Below are positions 43,312 through 52,685 of a DNA stretch of 64,000 bases, one piece after another (within the stretch, counting starts at the first letter, position 1; each line of letters opens with the position of its first letter). The stretch comes from Leucobacter exalbidus (GTDB lineage Bacteria; Actinomycetota; Actinomycetes; Actinomycetales; Microbacteriaceae): the NCBI RefSeq assembly GCF_017834145.1, contig NZ_JAFIDA010000001.1, forward strand, positions 2,790,001-2,854,000, given 5' to 3'. The translations under genes were made by a program, and so were the position numbers. The notes below the pieces were generated by a model. The model searched no databases and was not told the DNA's origin. It was given only the letters and a program-made list of their open reading frames with translations.

Positions 43312-43991
43312 GAACTGTATGAGTACGACGAGTAATCAGCAATCTCATTGAAGACCGAGCTCATGCTGGTGATCATGGCCATAATCAAGAACGCGTACGT
43401 GATCACGAAGAGCAACACGAACACGAAGTACGCGTAGCTGATGATGAGGCCGGTGAGACCCAAGCCGCGACCGGCGTCACCGTTGCGCTTGATCTGGCTC
43501 AGACCGATGTGCCCAAAGATGATTCCGGCAAGCGGAGCGATAAACGCAAAGACGATCGAGAGGAACGCGAACGTGTTGGTGCCGCCGAGCGTGGTGCCCT
43601 GCGACGGCGCACCCACGGCGGGCGGCTGCACGTACGGCTGAACGGGCTGCTGCGTGTGCTGCGCGGCAGGCCGCTGCATATTCGCGAACGCGCCCTGCTG
43701 TGCGCGGTAGGGCTGCTGCTGTTGGGCCTGCTGCGCGGCGGGCGCCTGCTGTGCCTGGGGCTGGGCAGGCTGGGCCTGTCGTGATGCTTGGGCCTGCTGT
43801 GCTGCCTGGGCCTGCTGAGCGGCCTGCTGCTGAGCAGCATGCGCGGCCTGAGCCGCCTGGTCGATCTGTGCGTACGGCCTGGTCTGCTGCAAATCGGGGA
43901 GCTGCTGCGTGGGGAGCGCCTGCGTTACCTGCTGGGCCTGTGCGGCGAGCGACGCATTCTGCTGGGGGTCAGGGGTGTTCGGCGTGGACAT
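43308..43991 (-). CDS. DUF4190-type membrane protein with Gln/Ala-rich N terminus
   Basis: The 227-residue protein has about 125 residues of low-complexity Gln/Ala/Pro sequence, with repeated AQQ and QAQAAQ units, and then two membrane helices around FAFLSIVFAFIAPLAGIIFGHIGLSQI and LIISYAYFVFVLLFVITYAFLIM. The segment IGLSQIKRNGDAGRGLGLTGLI is the DUF4190 hallmark. ATG at 43991 follows GAGGAGGACTC; the upstream ATG at 44027 is rejected. It is the first gene of the operon with the methyltransferase. The second DUF4190 protein of the window is at 41515, unusually close. Function unknown. Confidence 0.85.
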   Translation of the reverse strand: MSTPNTPDPQQNASLAAQAQQVTQALPTQQLPDLQQTRPYAQIDQAAQAAHAAQQQAAQQAQAAQQAQASRQAQPAQPQAQQAPAAQQAQQQQPYRAQQGAFANMQRPAAQHTQQPVQPYVQPPAVGAPSQGTTLGGTNTFAFLSIVFAFIAPLAGIIFGHIGLSQIKRNGDAGRGLGLTGLIISYAYFVFVLLFVITYAFLIMAMITSMSSVFNEIADYSSYSYSS

Positions 43992-44111
43992 GAGTCCTCC
44001 TCGAAGTGCGACGGGCGGGGCGATCACGGGTAAAACACCCGCGAAACGGTGGTTCTAGTCTAGGGCGGTGCGATAAATTCCGTTCGCTGTGCGCGATACC
44101 GTGGCGCTGCA

Positions 44112-44138
44112 TTGGCACTCCCCTTGCACGAGTGCCAA
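44112..44138. promoter_or_regulatory. CIRCE operator (HrcA binding site)
   Basis: TTGGCACTC-N9-GAGTGCCAA is a perfect inverted repeat that matches the CIRCE consensus except for a G/C change at one symmetric position. It overlaps a promoter: TTGCAC (44124-44129), 18 bases, TAGACT (44148-44153). HrcA should repress groES from here and release it on heat shock. Confidence 0.92.
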
Positions 44139-44218
44139 ACTGAGACATAGACTCTGAGGTGGGCGCGCACGCAATGGGCGGGCGCGCAAGCACTTCAGCC
44201 ATCGGAAAGAGGTCAACT

Positions 44219-44515
44219 GTGTCGGTAGCTATCAAGCCGCTCGAGGATCGTATTGTTATCAAGCAGGTCGAGGCCGAGCAGACCACTGCTTCAGGTCTGG
44301 TCATTCCCGACAGTGCGAAGGAAAAGCCCCAGGAGGGCGAGGTCGTGGCAGTAGGCCCCGGTCGCGTTTCTGACAGCGGCACCCGCATTCCTCTCGACGT
44401 CGTCGTTGGCGATGTTGTGATGTACTCGAAGTTCGGTGGCACCGAGATCAAGGTTGGCGTTGACAACTACCTCGTGCTCTCGGCTCGCGACATCCTCGCA
44501 GTCATCACGCGCTAA
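44219..44515 (+). CDS. groES: co-chaperonin GroES
   Basis: The protein has 98 residues from GTG at 44219, the standard GroES length, beginning [21 protein letters not shown] with [25 protein letters not shown] and [28 protein letters not shown]. GroES caps GroEL in protein folding. The GTG is supported by GGAAAGAGG; a longer ORF from 44159 would run through the leader. CIRCE sits 80 bases upstream. groEL does not follow: the next gene is rarD, so groEL is elsewhere, as in many actinobacteria. Confidence 0.97.
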   Translation: MSVAIKPLEDRIVIKQVEAEQTTASGLVIPDSAKEKPQEGEVVAVGPGRVSDSGTRIPLDVVVGDVVMYSKFGGTEIKVGVDNYLVLSARDILAVITR

Positions 44516-44531
44516 GCGCTGATTACCCATT

Positions 44532-44566
44532 ACGGGCTCTCGACCATGCGGTCGGGGGCCCGTTTT
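44532..44566 (+). terminator. hairpin terminator after groES
   Basis: ACGGGC (44532-44537) pairs with GCCCGT (44558-44563), and CGACC with GGTCG inside, followed by TTTT. Confidence 0.82.
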
Positions 44567-44592
44567 GCGTGTGCGGGGCGGCACTTCGCAGA

Positions 44593-44598
44593 TAGGCT
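44593..44598 (+). promoter_or_regulatory. TAGGCT -10 box just before rarD
   Basis: Only six bases separate the hexamer from the GTG start, so the rarD transcript probably starts at or beside the start codon (leaderless). Confidence 0.6.
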
Positions 44599-44604
44599 GA
44601 GCCG

Positions 44605-45525
44605 GTGACACAAATGCGAGCGGGACTGGGGTATGGCGTCGGCGCGTACCTCGTCTGGGGCACCTTCCCCATCTTCTTCGGCCTGATTGCGGTAGTGAAT
44701 CCGCTTGAGGTCGTGCCGTGGCGCGTGGGCACGACCCTCGTGTTCTGCGCACTCATCGTGACCATCTCACGGCGCTGGGGTCGCGTGCTCGCGATTATCA
44801 AACGGCCGAGGCTTTTGGGCTGGTTCGCCCTGTCTGCGGTGCTGCTTTATGTCAACTGGCAACTGTTCGTCATCGGGGTGATGTCGGGCAACGTCATCGA
44901 GACGGCGCTCGGGTACTTCATCAACCCGCTGTTCACGATTCTCATTGGCGTCGCCTTTCGCGGTGAAAAGCTCACCAGGCCGCAGTGGTTCGCTGTGGGC
45001 ATCGCGGCCGTAGGCGTCGTCATTGCCGCGGTCGGATACGGCAGCTTCCCGTGGATCGCGCTGGGGATCGCCGCATCATTTGGGCTCTACGGAGCCGTGC
45101 ACAAACTCGCGGGCGAAGAGGTTGACGGGGTCACCGGTCTCACGGTCGAGACCATGGTCTCGGTGCCCATCGGCGCGGTGCAGATGATCATCGTCGCAAA
45201 CCTCGTGGGCATCGGTGCATTTGCGCACGGCCCCTGGATCGCGGTGCTGGTGCTCGCCAGCGGCGTGATGACTGCGGTGCCGCTGATCCTGTTCGGTGAG
45301 GCGACGCGCAGGCTGCCGCTGTCGTACATCGGTTTCTTGCAGTTCATCACCCCGGTGCTCAGCTTCCTCTACGGTTTCCTTGTGATGCACGAGCAAGTAT
45401 CGGTCACCCGGTGGATCGGGTTCATCGCCGTGTGGATCGCACTGGTGATTCTCGTCAGTGAAATGGTGACCCAGCACCGTCGTTCGCTACGGGTTACGGG
45501 CAGCGTGGCCACAGCTGCGGAATGA
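44605..45525 (+). CDS. rarD: RarD/EamA-family membrane transporter
   Basis: The 306-residue protein has ten hydrophobic segments in two EamA repeats. GYGVGAYLVWGTFPIFFGLI at the start, VNWQLFVIGVMSGNVIETALGYFINPLFTILIG and YIGFLQFITPVLSFLYGFLVMHE are typical of RarD. The transported compound is unknown in general; members are named for chloramphenicol sensitivity but act as drug/metabolite exporters or importers. GTG is preceded by TAGGCT rather than a ribosome site. It stands alone between groES and guaB. Confidence 0.92.
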   Translation: MTQMRAGLGYGVGAYLVWGTFPIFFGLIAVVNPLEVVPWRVGTTLVFCALIVTISRRWGRVLAIIKRPRLLGWFALSAVLLYVNWQLFVIGVMSGNVIETALGYFINPLFTILIGVAFRGEKLTRPQWFAVGIAAVGVVIAAVGYGSFPWIALGIAASFGLYGAVHKLAGEEVDGVTGLTVETMVSVPIGAVQMIIVANLVGIGAFAHGPWIAVLVLASGVMTAVPLILFGEATRRLPLSYIGFLQFITPVLSFLYGFLVMHEQVSVTRWIGFIAVWIALVILVSEMVTQHRRSLRVTGSVATAAE

Positions 45526-45618
45526 TCCCAGCTGCCGAGACGTTAGACTACTTTGAAGGCGCCCGACTCCACCCATGAGTCTGTGAGCGCCCCGAAAACT
45601 TCACTACACGACAGATGA

Positions 45619-47127
<1,509 letters not shown>

Positions 47128-47143
47128 TCGCGCGTGTTGAGTG

Positions 47144-47169
47144 GTGGCCCGGGATAATTCCCGGGCCAC
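47144..47169 (+). terminator. 11-bp hairpin after guaB
   Basis: GTGGCCCGGGA (47144-47154) pairs with TCCCGGGCCAC (47159-47169), loop TAAT; a T-rich stretch is short. Confidence 0.8.
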
Positions 47170-47256
47170 TGCTATTTCTGGCGTCTTTCGGTCAAGATCT
47201 GGCGAGAATTCGGGCCCGGATCCGGGACGTTGCGGGGGCGTGCAGAATTCGCCGGG

Positions 47257-47262
47257 TAGACT
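47257..47262 (+). promoter_or_regulatory. TAGACT -10 box just before guaB3
   Basis: Six bases lie between the hexamer and the GTG start, with no ribosome site, which indicates a leaderless mRNA. Confidence 0.65.
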
Positions 47263-47268
47263 AGGTAT

Positions 47269-48390
47269 GTGAGCAACGAGATCGAGATCGGCCGTGGAAA
47301 GCGCGCACGTCGCGTATATACCTTCGATGAGATCGGAGTCGTGCCGACAAGGCGCACCCGTGACCCGGAGCTGGTGTCGACCTCGTGGTCGATCGACGCA
47401 TTCCAGTTTGATATTCCTGTGTTGGGCGCGCCGATGGACTCGGTGATGTCACCTGACCAGGCCATCGCACTGGGGCGCCTGGGCGGCCTGGGCGTCCTCA
47501 ACCTTGAGGGCCTCTGGACACGCCACGAGAACCCCGAGCCGCTGCTGGCAGAGCTTGCCCTCGTCGAAGACGAGCGCGAAGCCGTCATTCGTATGCGCGA
47601 ACTCTACGAAGCCCCCATCCTTCCTGAACTGATTCGCGACCGCATCGGTCAGGTACGCGACGCAGGCGTGACGGTCGCTGGCGCCCTGTCGCCGCACCGC
47701 ACCGCAGAATTCACCGACACCGTGGTGAAGGCTGGCGTTGACCTGTTCGTGATTCGTGGCAACACGGTTTCAGCCGAGCACGTCTCGCAGGGCGCACGCG
47801 TGCCGCTGAACCTGAAGCAGTTCATCTACGAACTCGACGTTCCCGTGATCGTGGGCGGCGCAGCCACCTACCAGTCGGCTCTGCACCTGATGCGCACTGG
47901 CGCAGCGGGCGTGCTCGTCGGCTTCGGCGGCGGCGCATCCTCGACTACCCGCGTGACGCTCGGCATTCGCGCACCGATGGCCACGGCCATCGCTGATGTT
48001 GCCGGCGCACGCATGGACTACCTCGACGAGTCGGGCGGGCGCTACGTGCACGTCATCGCCGACGGTGGCCTGGGCACCTCGGGCGACCTCATTAAGGCCA
48101 TGGCCTGCGGTGCCGACGCAGTCATGCTCGGCGCAGCGCTGGCACGCGCCTCCGACGCGCCCGGCCACGGCTGGCACTGGGGTCAGGAAGCACACCACGA
48201 AGACCTGCCCCGCGGCCGCCGCGTACAGGTGGGCTCGGTTGCCCCGCTGACCGAAATCGTCAACGGCCCGGCACACCTCGCCGACGGCACGTCAAACCTG
48301 ATGGGTGCACTGCGTCGCGCAATGGCGACCACCGGGTACTCGGAGCTCAAGGAGTTCCAGCGCGTGGGTATCGTCCACGCTGAGCGCTAA
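47269..48390 (+). CDS. guaB3: GuaB3 family IMP dehydrogenase-related protein
   Basis: The 373-residue protein is an IMPDH-like barrel without CBS domains: EIGRGKRARRVYTFDEIGVVPTRRTRDP at the start, IPVLGAPMDSVMSPDQA, FVIRGNTVSAEHVS and IADGGLGTSGDLIKAMACGADAVMLG. This matches the GuaB3/IMPDH-2-type proteins usual in actinobacteria. The Cys loop of true IMPDH is replaced by a GFGGGASSTTR-like sequence, so it may not oxidise IMP; some members have been linked to GMP reductase-like chemistry. Its own promoter and position before guaA suggest a role in purine balance. Confidence 0.93.
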   Translation: MSNEIEIGRGKRARRVYTFDEIGVVPTRRTRDPELVSTSWSIDAFQFDIPVLGAPMDSVMSPDQAIALGRLGGLGVLNLEGLWTRHENPEPLLAELALVEDEREAVIRMRELYEAPILPELIRDRIGQVRDAGVTVAGALSPHRTAEFTDTVVKAGVDLFVIRGNTVSAEHVSQGARVPLNLKQFIYELDVPVIVGGAATYQSALHLMRTGAAGVLVGFGGGASSTTRVTLGIRAPMATAIADVAGARMDYLDESGGRYVHVIADGGLGTSGDLIKAMACGADAVMLGAALARASDAPGHGWHWGQEAHHEDLPRGRRVQVGSVAPLTEIVNGPAHLADGTSNLMGALRRAMATTGYSELKEFQRVGIVHAER

Positions 48391-48394
48391 CACA

Positions 48395-49312
48395 GTGTCG
48401 GGCTCGAAGACCCCCGAATACCTGGGTGAGCCCACGCTCGCCCGGGTGATGCGGCGGCCCCAGTGGATCCTGGCACTGCTGCTCGCCCTCGCGGTGGCTG
48501 CCGGGTTTGCCCTGCTCGCGCAGTGGCAAGCCGGCATCGCCGTGCAGAACCAAGCGCAGGAACAAAGCGACACCGAAACACCGCGTCCACTCGCTGACCT
48601 GGCCTCGGCCACCAAGGGAGTCACCGATGCTGGCGCAGAAATGGTCGCCTTGGCCGGCGGCGAATTTGCCGCCGAAGACTTCGTGGTCGTTTCCTCCCGC
48701 GTGAACGACGGCGTCGAGGGCAGCTGGGTCGTGGGCAACCTCGTCACCCAGGCCCCCAACGCCGAGCCGGGCGCGCACCTCGCGGTCGCCGTCGGTTGGT
48801 CGCCGAACGAAACCGCGGCACAGGCGATCGCTGATCAGCTGTCGCGCGATCCGGCGCTGCTTGATGGCTCGTTGATTGAAGGCCGCTACATGGTTGCCGA
48901 GGCGCCCGAAGTGCCGCGGCCCGATGCCGACCCGCAGGCCTTGGACACCATGATGCCGGCGCAGCTGGCGAATGTGTGGGGGCACGTCGACGGGCCCGTG
49001 TACGCGGGATTCCTCGTGATGCACCCGAGTGACCCCGCCGAACTAGCCGCACTCGGGCTCGACCCGATCGACTCGTTTGCGCCCGTGCCCGCCGACGCCG
49101 TGAACTGGCTCAACGTGTTCTACGCGATTGAATGGCTCGTCTTTGGCGGATTCGCGGTCTTCTTCTGGTACCGACTGTCGCGCGATGCGTGGGAGAAGGA
49201 ACACGAGATGCAGATCCTCGAGGCCGAAGCCGCCGCAGAGGCAGCTGCCGCGCCCGCGTCCACCGAAGACACCGTCGCCGCCGCACCCAACACCGCTCGA
49301 AAGGTAGACTAG
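48395..49312 (+). CDS. SURF1-like cytochrome oxidase assembly protein
   Basis: The 305-residue protein has a membrane helix near the N terminus (PQWILALLLALAVAAGFALLAQWQ), an external domain of about 200 residues, and a second helix near the C terminus (LNVFYAIEWLVFGGFAVFFWYRLSRDAWEKE), ending in an Ala-rich acidic tail. This two-helix plan with the W-Q ending of helix 1 is that of SURF1 proteins, which help assemble haem-copper oxidase. GTG at 48395 is four bases after the guaB3 stop; ATG at 48449 is a possible shorter start. It directly precedes the DUF3817 gene. Confidence 0.78.
   Translation: MSGSKTPEYLGEPTLARVMRRPQWILALLLALAVAAGFALLAQWQAGIAVQNQAQEQSDTETPRPLADLASATKGVTDAGAEMVALAGGEFAAEDFVVVSSRVNDGVEGSWVVGNLVTQAPNAEPGAHLAVAVGWSPNETAAQAIADQLSRDPALLDGSLIEGRYMVAEAPEVPRPDADPQALDTMMPAQLANVWGHVDGPVYAGFLVMHPSDPAELAALGLDPIDSFAPVPADAVNWLNVFYAIEWLVFGGFAVFFWYRLSRDAWEKEHEMQILEAEAAAEAAAAPASTEDTVAAAPNTARKVD
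49305..49310 (+). promoter_or_regulatory. TAGACT -10 box just before the DUF3817 gene
   Basis: The hexamer ends seven bases before ATG 49318 and overlaps the SURF1 stop codon region; it could give a separate leaderless transcript. Confidence 0.55.
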
Positions 49313-49317
49313 AAGTC

Positions 49318-49770
49318 ATGCAGTTGCAGCCCAAACCCGCCGATTTTCCGCGCATTCGTAAGGCGCTGTCCGTATACAAGGTGACCTCGGTCATCACCGG
49401 TGTGATGCTGCTGTTGCTGTGCGCGGTCATGGTGATGAAGTACGCGTTTCACGTGCAGCTGTTCCTGTTCACGCCCACCGGTTTCGCGGAATTCGTGCCG
49501 CTCGCACCCGAGGGGATTGACGCCGACTTCACCGGCTCGGGCTTCGACCTGTTCAAGGCGATCTTGATCGCCCACGGCTGGTTCTACGTCGTCTACCTGG
49601 TCTCTGACTTCATGCTGTGGAGCCCGATGCGCTGGAACTTCTCGAAGTTCTTGCTCATCGCGCTGGGCGGCGTGATTCCCCTGATGTCGTTCTTCCTTGA
49701 AGCGAAGATCGTACGCGACGTCAGCTCCTACCTCGACGAGCGCGAAGCAGCGCTCGCGGGCGCAAACTAG
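49318..49770 (+). CDS. DUF3817 domain membrane protein
   Basis: The 150-residue protein begins MQLQPKPADFPRIRKALSVYKVTSVITGVMLLLL and has three hydrophobic segments: about 20-43, 80-100 (ILIAHGWFYVVYLVSDFMLW) and 110-128. The pattern RKALSVYKVTSVITG plus HGWFYVVYLVSDF is typical of DUF3817 proteins, which resemble the membrane part of some integral membrane proteins near guaA in actinobacteria. The start at 49318 is supported by the family and by TAGACT upstream; the ORF from 49132 lies inside the SURF1 gene. Function unknown. Confidence 0.88.
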   Translation: MQLQPKPADFPRIRKALSVYKVTSVITGVMLLLLCAVMVMKYAFHVQLFLFTPTGFAEFVPLAPEGIDADFTGSGFDLFKAILIAHGWFYVVYLVSDFMLWSPMRWNFSKFLLIALGGVIPLMSFFLEAKIVRDVSSYLDEREAALAGAN

Positions 49771-49800
49771 ACTTCTCTTACCTTCAAGCGAAAGGCCAGC

Positions 49801-51384
49801 ATGGCAGAACAAACAGGGACCGCGCACCGCCCAGTGCTCGTGGTCGACTTCGGCGCGCAGTATGCGCAGCTGATTGCCCGACGGGTGCGCGAGGCTGGGG
49901 TCTACTCAGAACTCGTACCGCACACCATCTCGGCGGCAGAGGTTGCTGAAAAGCAGCCGCTCGGCATCGTGCTCTCAGGCGGCCCCTCCTCGGTATACGA
50001 GGAAGGTGCACCCCAGTTTGACGACTCGATCTTCGATATGGGGATCCCCGTGCTGGGCATTTGCTACGGCTTCCAGGTCATGGCACGCGCACTCGGCGGC
50101 ACCGTCGGTAACACCGGCGACCGCGAGTACGGTGCCACCGACGCAACGGTCGTGGGTGACGGCGGTGCGATTCTCGCCGGCCAGCCCGTCGACCAGAACG
50201 TCTGGATGAGCCACGGCGATGCCGTGCAGAAGGCCCCCGAGGGCTTCGACGTACTCGCCTCGACGAGCGTCACCCCCGTGGCTGCCTTTGGCTCGCCCGC
50301 CAAGAAGATGTACGGCGTGCAGTGGCACCCCGAGGTGAAGCACTCGGCTTTCGGCCAAAACGTGCTCGAGAACTTCTTGCACACCGTTGCTGGCATCGCT
50401 CCTGAGTGGAACGCCGGTAACGTGATCGCCGAGCAAGTGGCACGCATTCGCGAGCAGGTAGGCGACTCCCTGGTGATCTCGGCAATGTCTGGCGGCGTGG
50501 ACTCGGCTGTTTCGACTGCGCTCGTGCACAAGGCCATCGGCGACCAGCTCACCGCTGTGTTCGTCGACCACGGTCTGCTGCGCAAGGGCGAGCGCGAACA
50601 GGTTGAGCGCGACTACGTCGCATCGACCGGTGTGCGCCTCATCACCGTTGACGACGCTGATACGTTCCTCGGCCACCTCGCCGGAGTCACTGACCCCGAG
50701 ACGAAGCGCAAGATCATCGGTCGCGAGTTCATTCGCACCTTTGAGCGCGTTCAGCGCGAGCTCGTCGAAGAGGCGAAGGCCTCGGGCAAGTCCGTGAAGT
50801 TCCTCGTACAGGGCACCCTCTACCCCGACGTTGTTGAGTCGGGTGGCGGCTCTGGCACCGCGAACATCAAGTCGCACCACAACGTGGGCGGCCTGCCCGA
50901 CGACCTCGACTTCGATCTCATCGAGCCGCTGCGCACCCTGTTCAAGGACGAGGTACGCGAGATTGGCCGCGAGCTGGGTATTCCCGAAGAGATCGTCTCA
51001 CGTCAGCCGTTCCCCGGCCCCGGCCTGGCGATTCGTATCGTCGGCGAAGTAACGCGCGACAACCTCGAGATTCTGCGCGAGGCCGATGCGATTGCTCGCG
51101 CCGAGCTCACCGCAGCCGGTCTCGACAAGACGATCTGGCAGTGCCCGGTTGTGCTGCTCGCAGATGTACGCTCGGTGGGCGTGCAGGGCGACGGCCGCAC
51201 CTACGGTCACCCGATCGTACTGCGCCCCGTTTCGAGCGAAGACGCGATGACCGCTGACTGGACGCGCGTTCCCTACGAGGTGCTTGCACGCATCTCGAAC
51301 AAGATCACGAACCAGGTACCCGAGGTGAACCGCGTGGTGCTCGACGTCACGTCGAAGCCGCCGGGGACCATCGAGTGGGAGTAA
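49801..51384 (+). CDS. guaA: GMP synthase (glutamine-hydrolysing)
   Basis: The 527-residue enzyme has the class I glutaminase domain with [18 protein letters not shown], the nucleophile Cys in [10 protein letters not shown] and the His/Glu pair in VQWHPEVKH; then the ATP-pyrophosphatase domain with [17 protein letters not shown], and the dimerisation domain ending [17 protein letters not shown]. It aminates XMP to GMP. GCGAAAGGCCAGC precedes the ATG. A strong terminator follows the gene. Confidence 0.98.
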   Translation: MAEQTGTAHRPVLVVDFGAQYAQLIARRVREAGVYSELVPHTISAAEVAEKQPLGIVLSGGPSSVYEEGAPQFDDSIFDMGIPVLGICYGFQVMARALGGTVGNTGDREYGATDATVVGDGGAILAGQPVDQNVWMSHGDAVQKAPEGFDVLASTSVTPVAAFGSPAKKMYGVQWHPEVKHSAFGQNVLENFLHTVAGIAPEWNAGNVIAEQVARIREQVGDSLVISAMSGGVDSAVSTALVHKAIGDQLTAVFVDHGLLRKGEREQVERDYVASTGVRLITVDDADTFLGHLAGVTDPETKRKIIGREFIRTFERVQRELVEEAKASGKSVKFLVQGTLYPDVVESGGGSGTANIKSHHNVGGLPDDLDFDLIEPLRTLFKDEVREIGRELGIPEEIVSRQPFPGPGLAIRIVGEVTRDNLEILREADAIARAELTAAGLDKTIWQCPVVLLADVRSVGVQGDGRTYGHPIVLRPVSSEDAMTADWTRVPYEVLARISNKITNQVPEVNRVVLDVTSKPPGTIEWE

Positions 51385-51446
51385 GCGGAACAGCAGTGCC
51401 CATGCGTGGGCGCTGCGACACCGCCACGTGATCGTGTGATCACACC

Positions 51447-51472
51447 AAAAACCCGGCTTCGGCCGGGTTTTT
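51447..51472 (+). terminator. strong intrinsic terminator after guaA
   Basis: AAAAACCCGGC-TTCG-GCCGGGTTTTT hairpin with a stable tetraloop and a U-tract on both strands, so it can also serve the convergent phosphotransferase gene. Confidence 0.95.
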
Positions 51473-51477
51473 GTGTT

Positions 51478-52518
51478 TTATCGGGCGAAACGATGGTGCT
51501 GGTGCGCGCGTGTGCGGGGAGCTGCGGGCCGCGTAAGTGCGGGCGACGCCAGCGTTGCGGCGATCACCTGAAACGCTGCGGCCGACCCTTGCGCGCGTGC
51601 AGCCGCGTAGCCCGCCCGGTCACCCGACATGCGGCTCGCCCACACCACGGTGTTGAGGGCGAGCCGCATCGCGGCGATCGGGGCGAACGTTTCGGCCTCG
51701 GCCGTCGTGAACGGTAGTTCTGACTGCCAGCCGTCGGCCACCGCACGAAGCGCAGCGAGCGGGTCGTCGGCGGCCCTCGCAAGGTATGCGGCGGCAATCG
51801 CGGGCTCGGCAACGCGCCACCCCACGAGCATGTCGTCAAAGTCGATGATGGCGGCGATCTTGCCGTCAGCGCCCACCAGCACGTTATCGTCGTGCAGATC
51901 TTGATGCACGAGTGCGCGGGGGAGCGACGCTGCGACCGGCGCAATGAAGCGGCCATGCAGCAGCAACGCCGCTTCGCCGATGTCACGCGCTGGCCCCGCA
52001 GGCAGCAACGCGGTGTGCTGCGCAATCGTGTCAGCGGTGGTGTGGGCGGCCCAGGTGTGCGCGAGCGGCCGAGGTGGCCCGGGGAAGCCCGCGAGGTCGC
52101 GCTGCAGCAGCGCAGCGGTCGCGCCCAGGTGCGCACCAAAGCGGGCCCCAGCACCGGGCTCAGCTACCGCGCTGGCATAGGGCACCGCATCGACCCAACG
52201 GGTCACCGAGACGAACACGGGGGCTGCAGATCCGGCCTCGTCAAGCGCCGCGAGCGCACCGTCGGGCGTGTGCACCTGCTCGGGTACGCGATGGCCGAGC
52301 GACGCGAGCCGGTCAGCGATCTCGGCCCGCCACAGCTGCACCGCGAAATCCCTGGGCCCCGAGGCCTGCATCTTCACCGCATACGCCCCAGTGTCGGTCT
52401 CGGCGCGAAACGTGCTGGCGAGCTCACTGCCCAGCACCGTGAGCGACGACGCCCGAATCGCGTGCGTGCGCAGCAGCACCGGCCTCGCCTGGGCTGCGGA
52501 TAACATGAGGGTGTCCAT
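51478..52518 (-). CDS. APH-family phosphotransferase (small-molecule kinase)
   Basis: The 346-residue protein has the kinase-like fold of the aminoglycoside/choline kinase superfamily: catalytic loop LVHQDLHDDNVLVGADG and the metal-binding IIDFDDMLVGWR. It is divergent from a class III PLP enzyme with 167 bases between starts. In animals a hydroxylysine kinase of this fold (AGPHD1) works with a class III phospho-lyase (AGXT2L2), and bacterial fusions of the two domains exist, so this kinase may phosphorylate an amino alcohol that its neighbour then breaks down. An antibiotic-resistance role is unlikely from context. Confidence 0.87.
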   Translation of the reverse strand: MDTLMLSAAQARPVLLRTHAIRASSLTVLGSELASTFRAETDTGAYAVKMQASGPRDFAVQLWRAEIADRLASLGHRVPEQVHTPDGALAALDEAGSAAPVFVSVTRWVDAVPYASAVAEPGAGARFGAHLGATAALLQRDLAGFPGPPRPLAHTWAAHTTADTIAQHTALLPAGPARDIGEAALLLHGRFIAPVAASLPRALVHQDLHDDNVLVGADGKIAAIIDFDDMLVGWRVAEPAIAAAYLARAADDPLAALRAVADGWQSELPFTTAEAETFAPIAAMRLALNTVVWASRMSGDRAGYAAARAQGSAAAFQVIAATLASPALTRPAAPRTRAHQHHRFAR

Positions 52519-52685
52519 GGGGCTCCGAAGCGGATCGGTGAAGCGGGCAACGCCGCCAGAATCAAGTGCCGCACCATCGCGACTGCGATCAGCGCACCAT
52601 CATCACTATATTGGTGCGTGGAGCCCCACGCGCGCAGCACCGCACCTGCGCGCGCAGCTCCCAGATCAGCTTCGGAGGAACGACG

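Noticed and set aside
43499..43840. Repeats in the Gln/Ala-rich tract as a possible CRISPR or minisatellite
   Set aside because: The units are irregular codons for Gln and Ala within a coding frame; no regular spacers.
49975..50880. 301-codon minus-strand ORF opposite guaA
   Set aside because: Antisense shadow of a well-supported gene.
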